The notes beneath the pieces are model-generated. The model saw only the letters and a program-made list of their open reading frames with translations, searched no databases and was not told the DNA's origin. This document shows positions 1 to 9,110 of a stretch of DNA of 64,000 nucleotides, in pieces; position 1 is the first letter of the stretch; each line of letters starts with the position of its first letter. Both the position numbers and the translations under genes were made by a program. This DNA comes from JALOLG01 sp963776935. GTDB lineage: Bacteria > Actinomycetota > Acidimicrobiia > Acidimicrobiales > Ilumatobacteraceae. Location of the stretch: positions 336,660-400,659 of the forward strand of contig CAVZOP010000006.1 of the NCBI GenBank assembly GCA_963776935.1, read 5' to 3'.

Positions 1-867
1 TCCCCCGAGCTGATCACCGACCCGGACGCAGCCGGCTACACGTTCGCCGCCCGCATGGAGTATCAGCTCCACAGCATGCAGGTCGGTGCCGCCGACACGC
101 TCGTCGGCGAGCTGGTCGACCATCTGCGGGCCACGCCGGCGTGGTCCGACACGCTGCTCGTCGTGACGTCGGACCACGGCACCAACATCACGCCACCCGA
201 CATCGGCCGCATGAAGGTGACCGACGCCAACCGGGAGGAGGTGTATCGCGTGCCGCTGTTCATCAAGGTGCCCGGCCAGGTCAGCGGAGAGATCCGTGAC
301 GACAGCGCGCAGAACCTCGATGTGCTCCCGTCGATCGTCGACGTCCTCGGGGCCGAGGTCGACTGGGACTTCGACGGTCATTCCCTCTACGACGGGAGCA
401 CCGCCCACACCGCGCCCAAGGTGTCCACCGAGGTCGACGACGCGATCGCGATCGCCGAGCGGCGGCGCGACGACTTCCCCCACGGCGACGACTGGATGGC
501 GCTGGCCGCGGTCGGCGACAACGGCGACCTTGTCGGCACGGCCGTCGCCGATCAGACGATCGGTGAACCCAGCGAGTGGAGCGGAGCGTTCGACCAGGCC
601 GGCCAGTTCGACGACCTGCCGACCGACGACGGCGAGCTGCCGTTCGTGCTCGCCGGACGGGTGACGGGCGGGTCTTCGGAACCGCCCGAGCTGCTCGCCG
701 CGGTGAACGGGACGATCGCTGGCGTGGTCGGTGGGTACCGGCGCGACGGAGACGGCTGGGCGTTCACGGGGTACGTCGCCGACCTCTACGTCGCCGGTCG
801 CAACGACGTGGCGCTGTACGAGGTCACCCGCGCCGGCGACGAGGTCACCCTGCATCAGGCGACATGA
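1..867 (+). CDS. Sulfatase/alkaline-phosphatase-superfamily hydrolase, 3' part
   Basis: The reading frame is open from base 1, so the gene starts upstream and only about 288 C-terminal residues are present. The segment with VVTSDHG, followed by a short insertion and VPLFIKVPG, matches the C-terminal metal-binding half of sulfatases and phosphoglycerol transferases: D-H-G supplies metal ligands and the next block precedes the 'DVLPSIVDVLG' helix typical of that superfamily. The catalytic Ser/Cys/Thr would lie upstream and cannot be seen. The last 120 residues look like an appended domain I do not recognise. The substrate (sulfate ester, phosphoglycerol or phosphonate) cannot be told from this part. 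Confidence 0.75.
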   Translation, partial: SPELITDPDAAGYTFAARMEYQLHSMQVGAADTLVGELVDHLRATPAWSDTLLVVTSDHGTNITPPDIGRMKVTDANREEVYRVPLFIKVPGQVSGEIRDDSAQNLDVLPSIVDVLGAEVDWDFDGHSLYDGSTAHTAPKVSTEVDDAIAIAERRRDDFPHGDDWMALAAVGDNGDLVGTAVADQTIGEPSEWSGAFDQAGQFDDLPTDDGELPFVLAGRVTGGSSEPPELLAAVNGTIAGVVGGYRRDGDGWAFTGYVADLYVAGRNDVALYEVTRAGDEVTLHQAT

Positions 868-890
868 CGTCATCTGGCACGCAGTGTCGA

Positions 891-907
891 CGGGCCGATC
901 AGGCCCG
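891..907. terminator. Short GC-rich hairpin between convergent genes
   Basis: CGGGCC and GGCCCG arms flank a 5-base loop in the 85-base gap between two convergent genes. There is no T-run, so termination is only suggested by position. Confidence 0.3.
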
Positions 908-952
908 AGCCGGCGACCAAACGTGCATCGTTCCGCCGTGTGGGGAGCCGGC

Positions 953-2353
953 TCAATCGGAAAGGGTGTCGCAGTGGTACAGGGTGCGCGTGCCGCCGGC
1001 CAGGGTCTCGGATGACAGCACGGTGAACCGCGAGCGCAGGGCGCGTTCCCAGTTCTCGCGGTTGTAGGCATCGAACACGCCCGAGCGCTTGCGGGAGAGC
1101 AGGCGCGAGGCCATCACGTCGTCGTGGTGAGGGAACTCGACCACGAGCGGGGCTCCGAAGTCGGCGAGGAATCCGACGATCTCGTCGAGCGGGATGGTGT
1201 TGGTGAGCGCCAGGTGGTGGACGACCGCCAGGCACAGCACGAGGTCGGGTCGGACGCGCTCGACGAACGGTGGGCGCTCTCGTGAGCGCCACCCGAGTCC
1301 TGGCGAGGGGTCGGACAGGTCGAGCACCAGCGGGAGGACGCGTTGTTCTCCGTCGCGCCGAAGGTCGCGATACAGGCGATCGACGACGAGATCGTCGGAG
1401 TCCACGGCCACCACGAACGCGGCCCCGGCCTGCAGGGCGACCCGGGAGAACCGACCGTCGTTGGCGCCGAGGTCGAGCACCCGCTTCGGGGACCGGGCCA
1501 CGACCGCGGCCGCGACGAACCGCTCCTTGGCGCCCAGATCCTCGAGGTCGTAGTGCGCCCGATCGGCGTAGTCCGACCACGTCGACTCCTGCTTGTCCCA
1601 CTTCAGGCCGGCGATCGCCTTCTCGAGGTTCTTCAGCTGGGCATCGATCAGCCCAGGTCCGAACCCGGCCCGCTGCAGCTCGGCCTTGACGTCTCGTTCG
1701 CGGTCGGCGTCGGCGTACTTGCGCTCGGCACGGGCGTGCAGCTTGACGTGGGTGAAGACTCCCTTGGTGAACCGGCCCTCACCGCGCAGCAAGTCGGCCG
1801 CCGCGGTTGGCGAGATGCCGTGGACGCTGCCGCGCAGCAACGGCTGGAACGGCACGTCGCGCAACGCCTGGACGAGCAGTGGGTTGAGGAACAGTTCGCA
1901 GAACTGGCGATAGCCGGGCCATGGCTCGCCACCACGGAGGCGTTCGAACGAGCCGACGTCGATGAAGACCGGCTTGGTCCCGACGAACTGCACGTTGTAC
2001 GCCGACGCGTCCTTGGTGATGAGCTTCTCGGTCAGCGCGCCGCGGGTCAGCCGGAGCTGCAACAGCGCCGCGTCGCGCAGCATCTCGAACGGCCACTCGT
2101 ACGGGTACGACAGGACGTCGATGCGATCGTGGCGGAGCACGCCGGCCCACTCGCCGGGCAGCACGACGTCGTCGACGCGCTCGGTGCCGACGATGTCGCC
2201 GCCTGCCATGGCATCGCGGAAGAACGCCGACGCGGCGAGCTTCTCGAAGTCGGCCAGGGCCTCTTCCGACAAGCCCCGCCACACCCCGTCGTCGTCGACG
2301 AACACGCGCGACATCGGGTCCCGGAAGGACCCGGGGTCAGCTCGGCGCACCAT
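953..2353 (-). CDS. Class I SAM-dependent methyltransferase
   Basis: This is a 466-residue protein. Its C-terminal half carries a methyltransferase core: motif I VLDLGANDGRFS at about residue 290, an acidic strand end (VAVDSDD) and a LCLAVVHHLAL post-core block. The N-terminal 280 residues hold a separate region (FVGTKPVFIDVGSF, then a Lys/Arg-rich helical stretch) seen in large nodulation/SAM-methyltransferase-like proteins. The gene lies 44 bases downstream of a small membrane-protein gene on the same strand, so the two are probably co-transcribed. An internal Met at residue 14 is an alternative start. The acceptor substrate is unknown; surface glycan or lipid modification would fit but is inference. 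Confidence 0.8.
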   Translation of the reverse strand: MVRRADPGSFRDPMSRVFVDDDGVWRGLSEEALADFEKLAASAFFRDAMAGGDIVGTERVDDVVLPGEWAGVLRHDRIDVLSYPYEWPFEMLRDAALLQLRLTRGALTEKLITKDASAYNVQFVGTKPVFIDVGSFERLRGGEPWPGYRQFCELFLNPLLVQALRDVPFQPLLRGSVHGISPTAAADLLRGEGRFTKGVFTHVKLHARAERKYADADRERDVKAELQRAGFGPGLIDAQLKNLEKAIAGLKWDKQESTWSDYADRAHYDLEDLGAKERFVAAAVVARSPKRVLDLGANDGRFSRVALQAGAAFVVAVDSDDLVVDRLYRDLRRDGEQRVLPLVLDLSDPSPGLGWRSRERPPFVERVRPDLVLCLAVVHHLALTNTIPLDEIVGFLADFGAPLVVEFPHHDDVMASRLLSRKRSGVFDAYNRENWERALRSRFTVLSSETLAGGTRTLYHCDTLSD

Positions 2354-2397
2354 TCAGGCAGGAGACGGGCTCGCAGGGGATCGACGACAACCCGTGG

Positions 2398-2586
2398 TCA
2401 GACTTCGGCGTCTGCCTCGGCGACGAGCGCGGCCCGTACCTCTTCGGCCTGGGCGCGGTGCTTCTTCGAGAACATCCCGAGGAAGCGATGCCAGTACATC
2501 TTGATGAGCACGAACAGGCCGGCGAAACCACCCGCGAACGCAGCCATGATCATGCTGCCGGTGCCGGGATCGAGATAACTGAGCAT
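2398..2586 (-). CDS. Small single-pass membrane protein
   Basis: A 62-residue protein. The start MLSYLDPGTGSM is followed by a hydrophobic helix (about residues 12-29) and a basic then acidic cytoplasmic tail. The 'YLDPGTGS' opening recurs in small bacterial membrane proteins encoded beside glycan and methyltransferase genes. It lies just upstream of the methyltransferase on the same strand. Its function is unknown; an anchoring or scaffolding role is inference. Confidence 0.65.
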   Translation of the reverse strand: MLSYLDPGTGSMIMAAFAGGFAGLFVLIKMYWHRFLGMFSKKHRAQAEEVRAALVAEADAEV

Positions 2587-2637
2587 TCGCCCGACTGTAG
2601 CGCGACGTTCACCATTCGTTCCCTCGCCCGCAACCCA

Positions 2638-2692
2638 CCCGTTCTGTCTGCTTCATCCGGGCTGTCGGTGAATCTGAGGCAGACAGAACGGG
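2638..2692. repeat. Dispersed palindromic repeat, copy 1
   Basis: GTTCTGTCTGCTTCA and TGAGGCAGACAGAAC form long near-perfect inverted arms. This is the most diverged copy in the loop (TCCGGGCTGTCGGTGAA). It lies in the gap between two divergently transcribed genes, so it is not simply a terminator. Related copies start at 4140, 19817 and 28614. Confidence 0.85.
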
Positions 2693-2700
2693 GGTTGGGG

Positions 2701-4119
2701 GTGCGATCATGGGGGATCGCGACGCCGACCGACCTCACACGATGCTCTGCCTCCGAGTTGCTGGAGTTGTACCGCCGCGGTGAAGCGTCCCCGGTCGAGG
2801 CGACGCGGGCGGTGCTGGAGCGGATCGACACGATCGACTCGCAACTCAATTCGTTCTGCCTGGTCGCCCACGACGAAGCCATCGTCTCGGCCACCGCCAG
2901 CGAGGCGCGATGGGGGCGCGGCGAACCGATCGGCCCGCTCGACGGCGTCCCGACGTCGATCAAGGACCTGATCCTCACCCGCGGTTGGCCGACGCGACGC
3001 GGCAGCCACACCGTCGACCCCGACCAGCCGTGGGACGTCGACGCTCCGGCCACCGCCCGGCTGCGCGACGCCGGCGCGGTGCTGGTCGGTAAGACGACGA
3101 CGCCCGAGTTCGGCTGCAAGGGCGAGACCAACTCGTCGCTGACGGGCATCACTCGCAACCCGTGGGACCGGTCGAGGACGCCCGGCGGCTCGTCGGGCGG
3201 CACCGCCGCCGCGGTGGCCGCCGGTCTCGGTCCGCTCAGCGTCGGCACCGACGGCGCCGGCTCGGTGCGCATCCCTGCCGCGTTCTGCGGCAACTTCGGG
3301 CTCAAACCGAGCTTCGGCCGCGTCCCCGCCTACCCGCTGTCGCCGTTCGGCACGGTGTCGCACCTCGGCCCCCACACGATGAGCGTGCGCGACGCGGCGC
3401 TGATGATGAACGTTCTCAAGCAACCCGACGCGCGGGACTGGACGTCGCTGCCGCACGACACCTCCGACTACCTCGACGGCCTGGACGGCGGCATCGGCGG
3501 TCTCCGCGTCGCCTACTCCCCGACGCTCGGCTATGCCGACCGGGTCGACCCCGAGATCGCGGCCGCGGTCGACGTAGCGGCCGGCGAGTTGGCGGGGCTC
3601 GGTGCGCGTGTCGAGATGGTCGACCCGGGGTTCTCCGACCCGTTGGAGATCACGACGGGGCTGTGGTTCACGGGCGCTTGGACGTTGTGGAACCAGCTCA
3701 GCGAGCAGCAACAGGCGGTGACCGATCCCGACTTCGCGGCCGAGGCGGCCCTCGGTTCGATGCTCACCAACCTCGATGTGCAACGCCTGAACGCCCGGCG
3801 CGGCGAGTTGGGATCGCACATGCGTCAGTTCATGGAGCGCTTCGATCTGCTGGTGACACCGTCCGTCGCCGTGCCGGCGTTCGAGGCCCGGCCGGCCGGC
3901 CATACGCCGCTCGATCCGGTGTCGATGCTCGGATGGACGCCGTTCTCGTATCCGTTCAACCTCACCCAACAACCGGCGTGCACGATCCCGTGTGGTCTGA
4001 CGAGTGACGGGTTGCCGATCGGGCTGCAGTTCGTCGGTCCGATGTTCGCCGACGCCCTGGTCCTGCGCGCGGCCATGGCCTATGAGCAACGCCATCCGAT
4101 CCCGCGCCCGCCGATCTGA
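2701..4119 (+). CDS. Amidase signature family protein
   Basis: A 472-residue amidase when started at GTG 2701. The open frame extends upstream through the palindromic repeat, which I take as non-coding. The Ser-cisSer-Lys triad is visible: Lys about 88 in DGVPTSIKD, cis-Ser about 164 in GGSSGG, and nucleophile Ser about 188 in GTDGAGSVRIPA. Length and motifs match stand-alone aryl/acyl amidases. It is not obviously GatA, because no gatB or gatC is nearby. The specific amide substrate is not predictable. The gene is flanked on both sides by copies of the same palindromic repeat. Confidence 0.88.
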   Translation: MRSWGIATPTDLTRCSASELLELYRRGEASPVEATRAVLERIDTIDSQLNSFCLVAHDEAIVSATASEARWGRGEPIGPLDGVPTSIKDLILTRGWPTRRGSHTVDPDQPWDVDAPATARLRDAGAVLVGKTTTPEFGCKGETNSSLTGITRNPWDRSRTPGGSSGGTAAAVAAGLGPLSVGTDGAGSVRIPAAFCGNFGLKPSFGRVPAYPLSPFGTVSHLGPHTMSVRDAALMMNVLKQPDARDWTSLPHDTSDYLDGLDGGIGGLRVAYSPTLGYADRVDPEIAAAVDVAAGELAGLGARVEMVDPGFSDPLEITTGLWFTGAWTLWNQLSEQQQAVTDPDFAAEAALGSMLTNLDVQRLNARRGELGSHMRQFMERFDLLVTPSVAVPAFEARPAGHTPLDPVSMLGWTPFSYPFNLTQQPACTIPCGLTSDGLPIGLQFVGPMFADALVLRAAMAYEQRHPIPRPPI

Positions 4120-4139
4120 CGTGTCCGCCCCGATTTCCT

Positions 4140-4198
4140 CCGTTCTGTCTGCTTCAGACGAACCCGCAGCCCGTCTGAGGCAGACAGTTCGGGTTTTC
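4140..4198. repeat. Dispersed palindromic repeat, copy 2
   Basis: It has the same arms as the other copies (TTCTGTCTGCTTCAGAC / GTCTGAGGCAGACAG), but the outer right flank is TTCGGGTTTTC rather than AACGGG. It follows the amidase stop by 20 bases. With the T-run it could act as a terminator in this orientation. Confidence 0.85.
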
Positions 4199-4285
4199 AG
4201 ACGGTGCACGACTGACGGCAGCGGCCACCGCGGGGATCGGTCGGGCACGCCGTCGCCTTGACACGAACGCAACCTGCTCGCGACA

Positions 4286-4301
4286 GTTAGGCTGTCCTAA
4301 C
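4286..4301. promoter_or_regulatory. Putative IdeR/DtxR-type iron box
   Basis: GTTAGG-CTGT-CCTAAC is a perfect 6-bp inverted repeat 27 bases before the iron-binding lipoprotein start. TTAGG-N4-CCTAA matches the inner half of the known actinobacterial IdeR/DtxR consensus. Iron-repressed transcription of the transporter is therefore likely, but only one site is visible. Confidence 0.6.
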
Positions 4302-4327
4302 GACGAGCCACCCGAGGACGCTCTCCC

Positions 4328-5419
4328 ATGCGAAGGACAACCAAACTGGTGGCCGTGGCGCTGGCCGCATCGCTGGTGGTCGCGGCGTGCGGTGACGACG
4401 ACGAGGCGTCCGACGCGACCTCCGTCGCCGAGTCGACGCCCGACACCGGAGGCCCGGGGACAGACGGCCCGGCGCCCGATGGCACGGCGCCGGATGGCAC
4501 CCTCACGGTCTATTCGGGGCGCACGGAGGACCTCGTCGGCCCGCTGGTGGAGGAGTTCACCGCGGCCACCGGGATCGACACCGAGGTGCGCTACGGCGAC
4601 TCGGCGGAGATGCTGCTGCTCATCGAGGAGGAGGGCGAGAACTCGCCGGCCGACGTGTACTACTCGCAGGGAGCCGGGTTCCTGGGTGAACTGTCGTCCG
4701 TCGGCGGCTTGGAGGTCCTCGACCCGGCGCTGGTCGACAAGGTCCCCGAGCAGCTCCGATCACCGGCGGGCGACTGGGTCGGGCTCTCCGGCCGGGCGCG
4801 CACCGTCGTCTACAACACCGACGAGCTCACCGAAGCCGACCTCCCCGACTCGATCCTCGACTTCACCGACCCGGCGTGGGACGGTCGCATCGGCTACGCC
4901 CCGACCAACGCCTCGTTCCAGGACTTCGTCACCGCGCTCCGCGCGCTCGAGGGCGAGGACGCCGCGCGCGCCTGGCTGGAGGGGATCCTCGCCAACGGGG
5001 CGATCCCGTACGAGAACAACACGCTCGTCGTCGAAGCGGTGGCGGCCGGCGAGGTGTCGGTCGGGTTCGTCAACCACTACTACCTGTACCGGTTCCTCGC
5101 CGAGGACCCGGACTATCCGGCTGCCAACAAGTTCTTCAGCGGCGGCGACCCGGGCGGGCTGATCAACATCGCCGGGGCCGGGATCATCGCCGGCACCGAC
5201 GAACCAGAGCTCGCCACGGCGTTCATCGAGTTCATGCTGTCGGTCGACGCGCAGACGTACTTCGCCGAAGAGACGTTCGAGATCCCGGTGGTCGACGGTG
5301 TCGAACCGTCCGTCGAGCTGCCTTCGTTCGAGCCGTCCGAGCTGCCCGACTTCGACCTCAACCTGCTGCTCGACCTGCAGGGCACCATCGATCTGCTCAC
5401 CGACGTCGGCGCGTTGTGA
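4328..5419 (+). CDS. Ferric iron ABC transporter substrate-binding lipoprotein
   Basis: A 363-residue extracellular binding protein. The signal peptide ends in a lipobox (VVAACGDDD, Cys about 21), followed by an acidic, Pro/Gly-rich linker. The mature part begins LTVYSGRTEDLV, typical of FutA/FbpA/SfuA ferric-iron binding proteins. The paired-tyrosine region NHYYLYRF (about residue 240) matches the conserved iron-liganding tyrosines of that family. A putative iron box lies directly upstream. The stop overlaps the permease start (GTGA), showing translational coupling. Confidence 0.9.
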   Translation: MRRTTKLVAVALAASLVVAACGDDDEASDATSVAESTPDTGGPGTDGPAPDGTAPDGTLTVYSGRTEDLVGPLVEEFTAATGIDTEVRYGDSAEMLLLIEEEGENSPADVYYSQGAGFLGELSSVGGLEVLDPALVDKVPEQLRSPAGDWVGLSGRARTVVYNTDELTEADLPDSILDFTDPAWDGRIGYAPTNASFQDFVTALRALEGEDAARAWLEGILANGAIPYENNTLVVEAVAAGEVSVGFVNHYYLYRFLAEDPDYPAANKFFSGGDPGGLINIAGAGIIAGTDEPELATAFIEFMLSVDAQTYFAEETFEIPVVDGVEPSVELPSFEPSELPDFDLNLLLDLQGTIDLLTDVGAL

Positions 5420-7110
5420 CGGCCACACTCGAACGCGCACCGCGCCCGACGCTCGCCGAGCCAGCGCGTCCGAAACGACGCCCGGCCCGGCCCGACGCGC
5501 CCGTGCTCACGATGCTCGGGCTGCTCGTGGGACTGAGCGCGGCGCTGCCGTTCGGGTATCTGGTGTGGCGGGCGTACGAGCTCGGGTGGGACGAGACCTG
5601 GGAGATCATCAGCTCGGCCCGCACATGGCGATTGCTGGCCAACACGTTGCGCCTGGCGGTCGCCGTGACCGCCGCGGCGGTGGCGATCTCGTTGCCGCTC
5701 GCCTGGCTGACCACCCGCACCGACCTGCCGGGACGGCGGGCGTGGGTGATCCTCACCGCCTTGCCGCTGGCGATCCCCACGTACGTCGGGAGCTTCGCGA
5801 TGATCGGCGCGCTGGGGCCACGGGGATTCGTGCAGGGCTGGTTGGAGCCACTCGGCGTCGATCGGCTGCCGTCGATCTACGGGTTCGGCGGAGCGTTCGT
5901 GGTGCTCACGCTGTTCACCTACCCGTACGTGCTGCTGCCGGTGCGGGCCGCGTACCGCCGGCTCGATCCGAGCCTCGAGGAGGTCAGCCGAACGCTCGGT
6001 CGAGGCTCGTTCCCCACGTTCATCCGCGTCGTCGTCCCCCAACTGCGCCCTTCGATCGTTGCCGGCGCGTTGCTCGTCGCGCTCTACACCCTGTCGGACT
6101 TCGGGGCGGTGTCGATGCTCCGCTACAACACGTTCACACGAGCCATCTACACGCAGTACCGAGGCGCCCTCAACCGTGGGTCGGCGGCCGTCCTCGGTCT
6201 GGTGCTCGTGGTGCTGACGATCGGCGTGCTCGCCGTCGAACAACGCTTCCGTGGGCGTGAGCACGTCCACCGCCTCCACGGTGGCGGCGCTCGCCACGCC
6301 CGTGTCGCGCGCCTCGGGCGCTGGCGGTGGGCCGCGCTCGGCGCGTGTTCGGCGCTCGTCGTGGTCGCACTCGTCGTGCCGATGGCGGTGATCGGCTACT
6401 GGTTGTGGCGCGGTGCCCGGGTCGGCGAGCCGTTGCTGCCGGCGGGTTCGCTCGTCGTCAACAGCCTGCAGGCGTCGACGTTCGGAGCGATCGTCACGGT
6501 GGCCGCGGCGTGGCCGGTGGCACTGCTCTCGGTGCGTCACCCGAGTCGTTGGTCGCGGCTCGTCGAACGGCTGTCGTGGTCGGGGCACGCGCTCCCGGGG
6601 ATCGTCGTGGCCCTGGCACTCGTGTTCTTCGGGGCGCAACGGCTGCCGTGGGCGTACCAGACGATGGGGATGCTGGTGTTCGCCTACATGATCCTCTTCC
6701 TGCCCCAGGCGGTCGGCGCGATCCGCGCCTCGCTGCTCCAGGTCACTCCCTCGCTCGAGGAGGCGTCGCGGCTGCTCGGTTCCGGCCCGACGGCGACGTT
6801 CGCCCGGATCGTGCTGCCGCTGACGCGACCTGGCGTGGTGGCCGCGGGCGCGCTTGTGTTCCTCACGTGCATGAAGGAGCTGCCGGCCACCTTGCTGCTG
6901 TCGCCCACCGGGTTCGACACGCTCGCCACGCGGGTCTGGACCGCGTCGTCGGAGGCGTTCCTCGCCCGCGCCGCGGCGCCGGCGCTGGCACTGGTGTTGT
7001 TCTCGTCGCTCCCGATGGCCGTGCTGGTGCTGCGCGAGGCAGAGCGGCGCGGTCAGCCGGCTGGGAAGGCGACGGCCGACGACTCGTCGATCCGCACGCC
7101 GACGCGCTGA
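5416..7110 (+). CDS. Ferric iron ABC transporter permease (fused two-domain)
   Basis: About 564 residues with some 12 hydrophobic helices and two binding-protein-dependent permease domains in tandem, each with its EAA-type loop (EEVSRTLGRG near residue 190, EEASRLLGSG near residue 450). This fused layout is usual for FbpB/SfuB/HitB ferric permeases. GTG 5416 is chosen because it overlaps the lipoprotein stop and begins the predicted N-terminal tail before the first membrane helix. Its 3' end overlaps the convergent ATPase gene by 58 bases. Confidence 0.9.
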   Translation: MTATLERAPRPTLAEPARPKRRPARPDAPVLTMLGLLVGLSAALPFGYLVWRAYELGWDETWEIISSARTWRLLANTLRLAVAVTAAAVAISLPLAWLTTRTDLPGRRAWVILTALPLAIPTYVGSFAMIGALGPRGFVQGWLEPLGVDRLPSIYGFGGAFVVLTLFTYPYVLLPVRAAYRRLDPSLEEVSRTLGRGSFPTFIRVVVPQLRPSIVAGALLVALYTLSDFGAVSMLRYNTFTRAIYTQYRGALNRGSAAVLGLVLVVLTIGVLAVEQRFRGREHVHRLHGGGARHARVARLGRWRWAALGACSALVVVALVVPMAVIGYWLWRGARVGEPLLPAGSLVVNSLQASTFGAIVTVAAAWPVALLSVRHPSRWSRLVERLSWSGHALPGIVVALALVFFGAQRLPWAYQTMGMLVFAYMILFLPQAVGAIRASLLQVTPSLEEASRLLGSGPTATFARIVLPLTRPGVVAAGALVFLTCMKELPATLLLSPTGFDTLATRVWTASSEAFLARAAAPALALVLFSSLPMAVLVLREAERRGQPAGKATADDSSIRTPTR

Positions 7111-8075
7111 CCGCGTGCGAATCGTGGGGGCCCGGGCGTCCGGCACCGCAGCCGGTTCCCGCCATCGAGCGTGACGATCGTGACGTGGTCGTGGCCGTAG
7201 TACTCGACCAGTTCGACGGTGGCGATGTCGCCTGGCTCGATCACGAGGTGTTCGGGTCGCAGCAGGACCTCGACCCGGCCGCTCGATGGCGCGCGCAACG
7301 CGACCTCGCCGATCTCGGTGGCGGCACGGTCGCCGCGGCCGTCGCCGTCGACGAGGTTCGCTTCGCCGACGAACTCGGCGACCCAACGCGTCGCGGGGTG
7401 GTCGTAGATCTCCGCCGGCGTGGCGTGTTGCTCGATCGCGCCGCCGTGCATCACGGCCACCCGGTCACCGAGGACGAACGCTTCCTCCTGATCGTGGGTG
7501 ACGAAGATCGTGGTGATGCCGAGCTCCGACAGGAGCCGGTGCACCTCGGTGCGAACATGGACGCGCAACGTCGTGTCGAGGTTCGAGAACGGCTCGTCGA
7601 GCAGGATCGCGCGTGGGCGTGGCGCCAGTGCCCGGGCGAGCGCGACGCGCTGCTGCTGGCCGCCCGACAACGTGGCGGGCATCCGATCGCCGAGCCCGCC
7701 GAGGCCGACCATCTCGAGCGCCTCATCGACCCGGCCGGTGCGTCGTTCCGGCCGCCGTAGTCCGTAGCCGACGTTCTCGTGCACCGTGAGATGGGGGAAC
7801 AGGGCCCAGTCCTGGAACACCATGCCGATGCGCCGGTCCTCGGGCCGAACGTGGGTGCCGTCGTCGCTGACGATCGTGCCGTCGATGTCGATGCGGCCGT
7901 GATCCAGCCGCTCGAGCCCGGCGATCGCCCGCAACAAGGTCGTCTTGCCGCACCCGCTCGGCCCGAGGAGCGCCAACGTCTCGTGGGCGGCGACGTCGAT
8001 CGAGACCTGCCGCAGCACCTCGACGAGGCCGAACGACTTGACGGCCTCGCGGATCTCGATGCGTCCGTCGCTCAC
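7053..8075 (-). CDS. Ferric iron ABC transporter ATP-binding protein
   Basis: A 340-residue ATPase with Walker A GPSGCGKTT (about residue 39), signature LSGGQQQRVALARAL (about 137), Walker B AILLDEPFSNLD and switch His in FVTHDQEEA. The C-terminal TOBE-like domain (LLRPEHLVIEPGD) is as in FbpC-type importers. It starts with GTG. Unusually, it is encoded convergently to the binding protein and permease and overlaps the permease 3' end, so it cannot share their mRNA. No iron box was seen in front of it. Assignment as the partner of that permease rests on adjacency and subfamily. Confidence 0.88.
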   Translation of the reverse strand: MSDGRIEIREAVKSFGLVEVLRQVSIDVAAHETLALLGPSGCGKTTLLRAIAGLERLDHGRIDIDGTIVSDDGTHVRPEDRRIGMVFQDWALFPHLTVHENVGYGLRRPERRTGRVDEALEMVGLGGLGDRMPATLSGGQQQRVALARALAPRPRAILLDEPFSNLDTTLRVHVRTEVHRLLSELGITTIFVTHDQEEAFVLGDRVAVMHGGAIEQHATPAEIYDHPATRWVAEFVGEANLVDGDGRGDRAATEIGEVALRAPSSGRVEVLLRPEHLVIEPGDIATVELVEYYGHDHVTIVTLDGGNRLRCRTPGPPRFARGQRVGVRIDESSAVAFPAG

Positions 8076-8195
8076 CGGGCAGAGGCTACGGGTCCGTCAC
8101 TGCGGATTCGGTCGCGTCCACGGGGCCGTGCTGCTTTCATCGGCAGGGCCGAACATGCGAAGCTGGAGGAGACTGCGATCCGAACGGGGCACAGA

Positions 8196-9002
8196 TTGCA
8201 CGACGTAGATGATCGTCTCGCATACGTCGAGACGAAGGCGCCGCTGGTATTCGACGACATCGATTTCACGGTCCGCGACCCGCGCTGGGTCAGCACTGCA
8301 CTCGCCGCCCCACTGGAGTACGCGCAGCGTGTCGAATCGGTCGTGGCCGCGCTCGGTATCGAGACGTTGATACCTCGGCACGACGAACGGGTGCAGAGGT
8401 TCCTGGTGGTGTGGACCGCCGATGAGGTCGGGCACGGCCTCGCCCTCGCGCAGCTGATGCGGCTGCTGGGGCTCACCCCGACGCCCGACAGCGACCCGAC
8501 GCTGCCGTTCCACAACCACCTGGTCGGGGCGATGAGCCGCATGTCGTCGCGGATGCACCAGGTCGTGGAGGCGGTGTGGGGGACGGCCGGGGCGATGAAC
8601 GAGCACTTGGCGATGGCGGCCTACGCGCGGATGGACGCGATGCTGCGCGAACGCAACGAGCAGGCGCTCCACGAGACCCTGTTCCGCCGGCTGCGGGCGC
8701 ACGAGTCGGCACACAAGAGCTTCTACGCCGCCTACGCCGCCGACGTCATGGCCAGGATGCTCCCGTGGCAACGGCGGCTCGTTCGCCTCATCGTGCATCA
8801 CACCTACAAGCCGGTCGGCGCCGGGTCGAAGCGCGATCGTCCTGCGTTCGCACGAACGGTCCGCGCCCTGGCAGGCGACGACTGGGAGGTGACGCTCGTG
8901 ACTCCCGTCCAGCAGGTCGCCGAACGCCTGCTCAACGAGGGCCACGAGATGGATCCGTTCGTGCGCCGGGCGGTGCTGAACTGCCTCTCGACGGCGGCGT
9001 GA
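8196..9002 (+). CDS. Ferritin-like diiron protein
   Basis: About 268 residues. The fold is all-helical and carries two E-x-x-H pairs, DEVGH (about residue 76) and HESAH (about 168), spaced as in ferritin-like diiron carboxylate proteins of the acyl-ACP desaturase type. The start is uncertain: no ATG/GTG lies near the N-terminus in frame, and TTG 8196 is the best candidate, with a distant GGAGGA upstream. It is divergent from the iron transporter ATPase, so an iron-linked oxidase or desaturase role is suggested but unproven. The stop codon lies inside the first unit of a tandem repeat. Confidence 0.65.
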   Translation: MHDVDDRLAYVETKAPLVFDDIDFTVRDPRWVSTALAAPLEYAQRVESVVAALGIETLIPRHDERVQRFLVVWTADEVGHGLALAQLMRLLGLTPTPDSDPTLPFHNHLVGAMSRMSSRMHQVVEAVWGTAGAMNEHLAMAAYARMDAMLRERNEQALHETLFRRLRAHESAHKSFYAAYAADVMARMLPWQRRLVRLIVHHTYKPVGAGSKRDRPAFARTVRALAGDDWEVTLVTPVQQVAERLLNEGHEMDPFVRRAVLNCLSTAA

Positions 9003-9110
9003 TCACGACGGGCGCGGTGACGCCTGGGCGACGGCGGCGTGATCACGACGGGCGCGGTGACGACTGGGCGACGGCGGCGTGATCACGACGGGCGACGGCC
9101 TGGGCGACGG
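8993..9110. repeat. 40-bp tandem repeat, three units
   Basis: The unit begins GGCGGCGTGATCACGACGGG and repeats at 8993, 9033 and 9073. The first two units differ at one base, and the third lacks about 4 bases. The first unit contains the stop of the ferritin-like gene. The array fills much of the gap to the convergent SDR gene. Confidence 0.9.

Noticed and set aside
2458..2700. N-terminal extension of the amidase through the palindromic repeat
   Set aside because: The extension covers a minus-strand gene and the repeat; GTG 2701 gives the normal amidase N-terminus.
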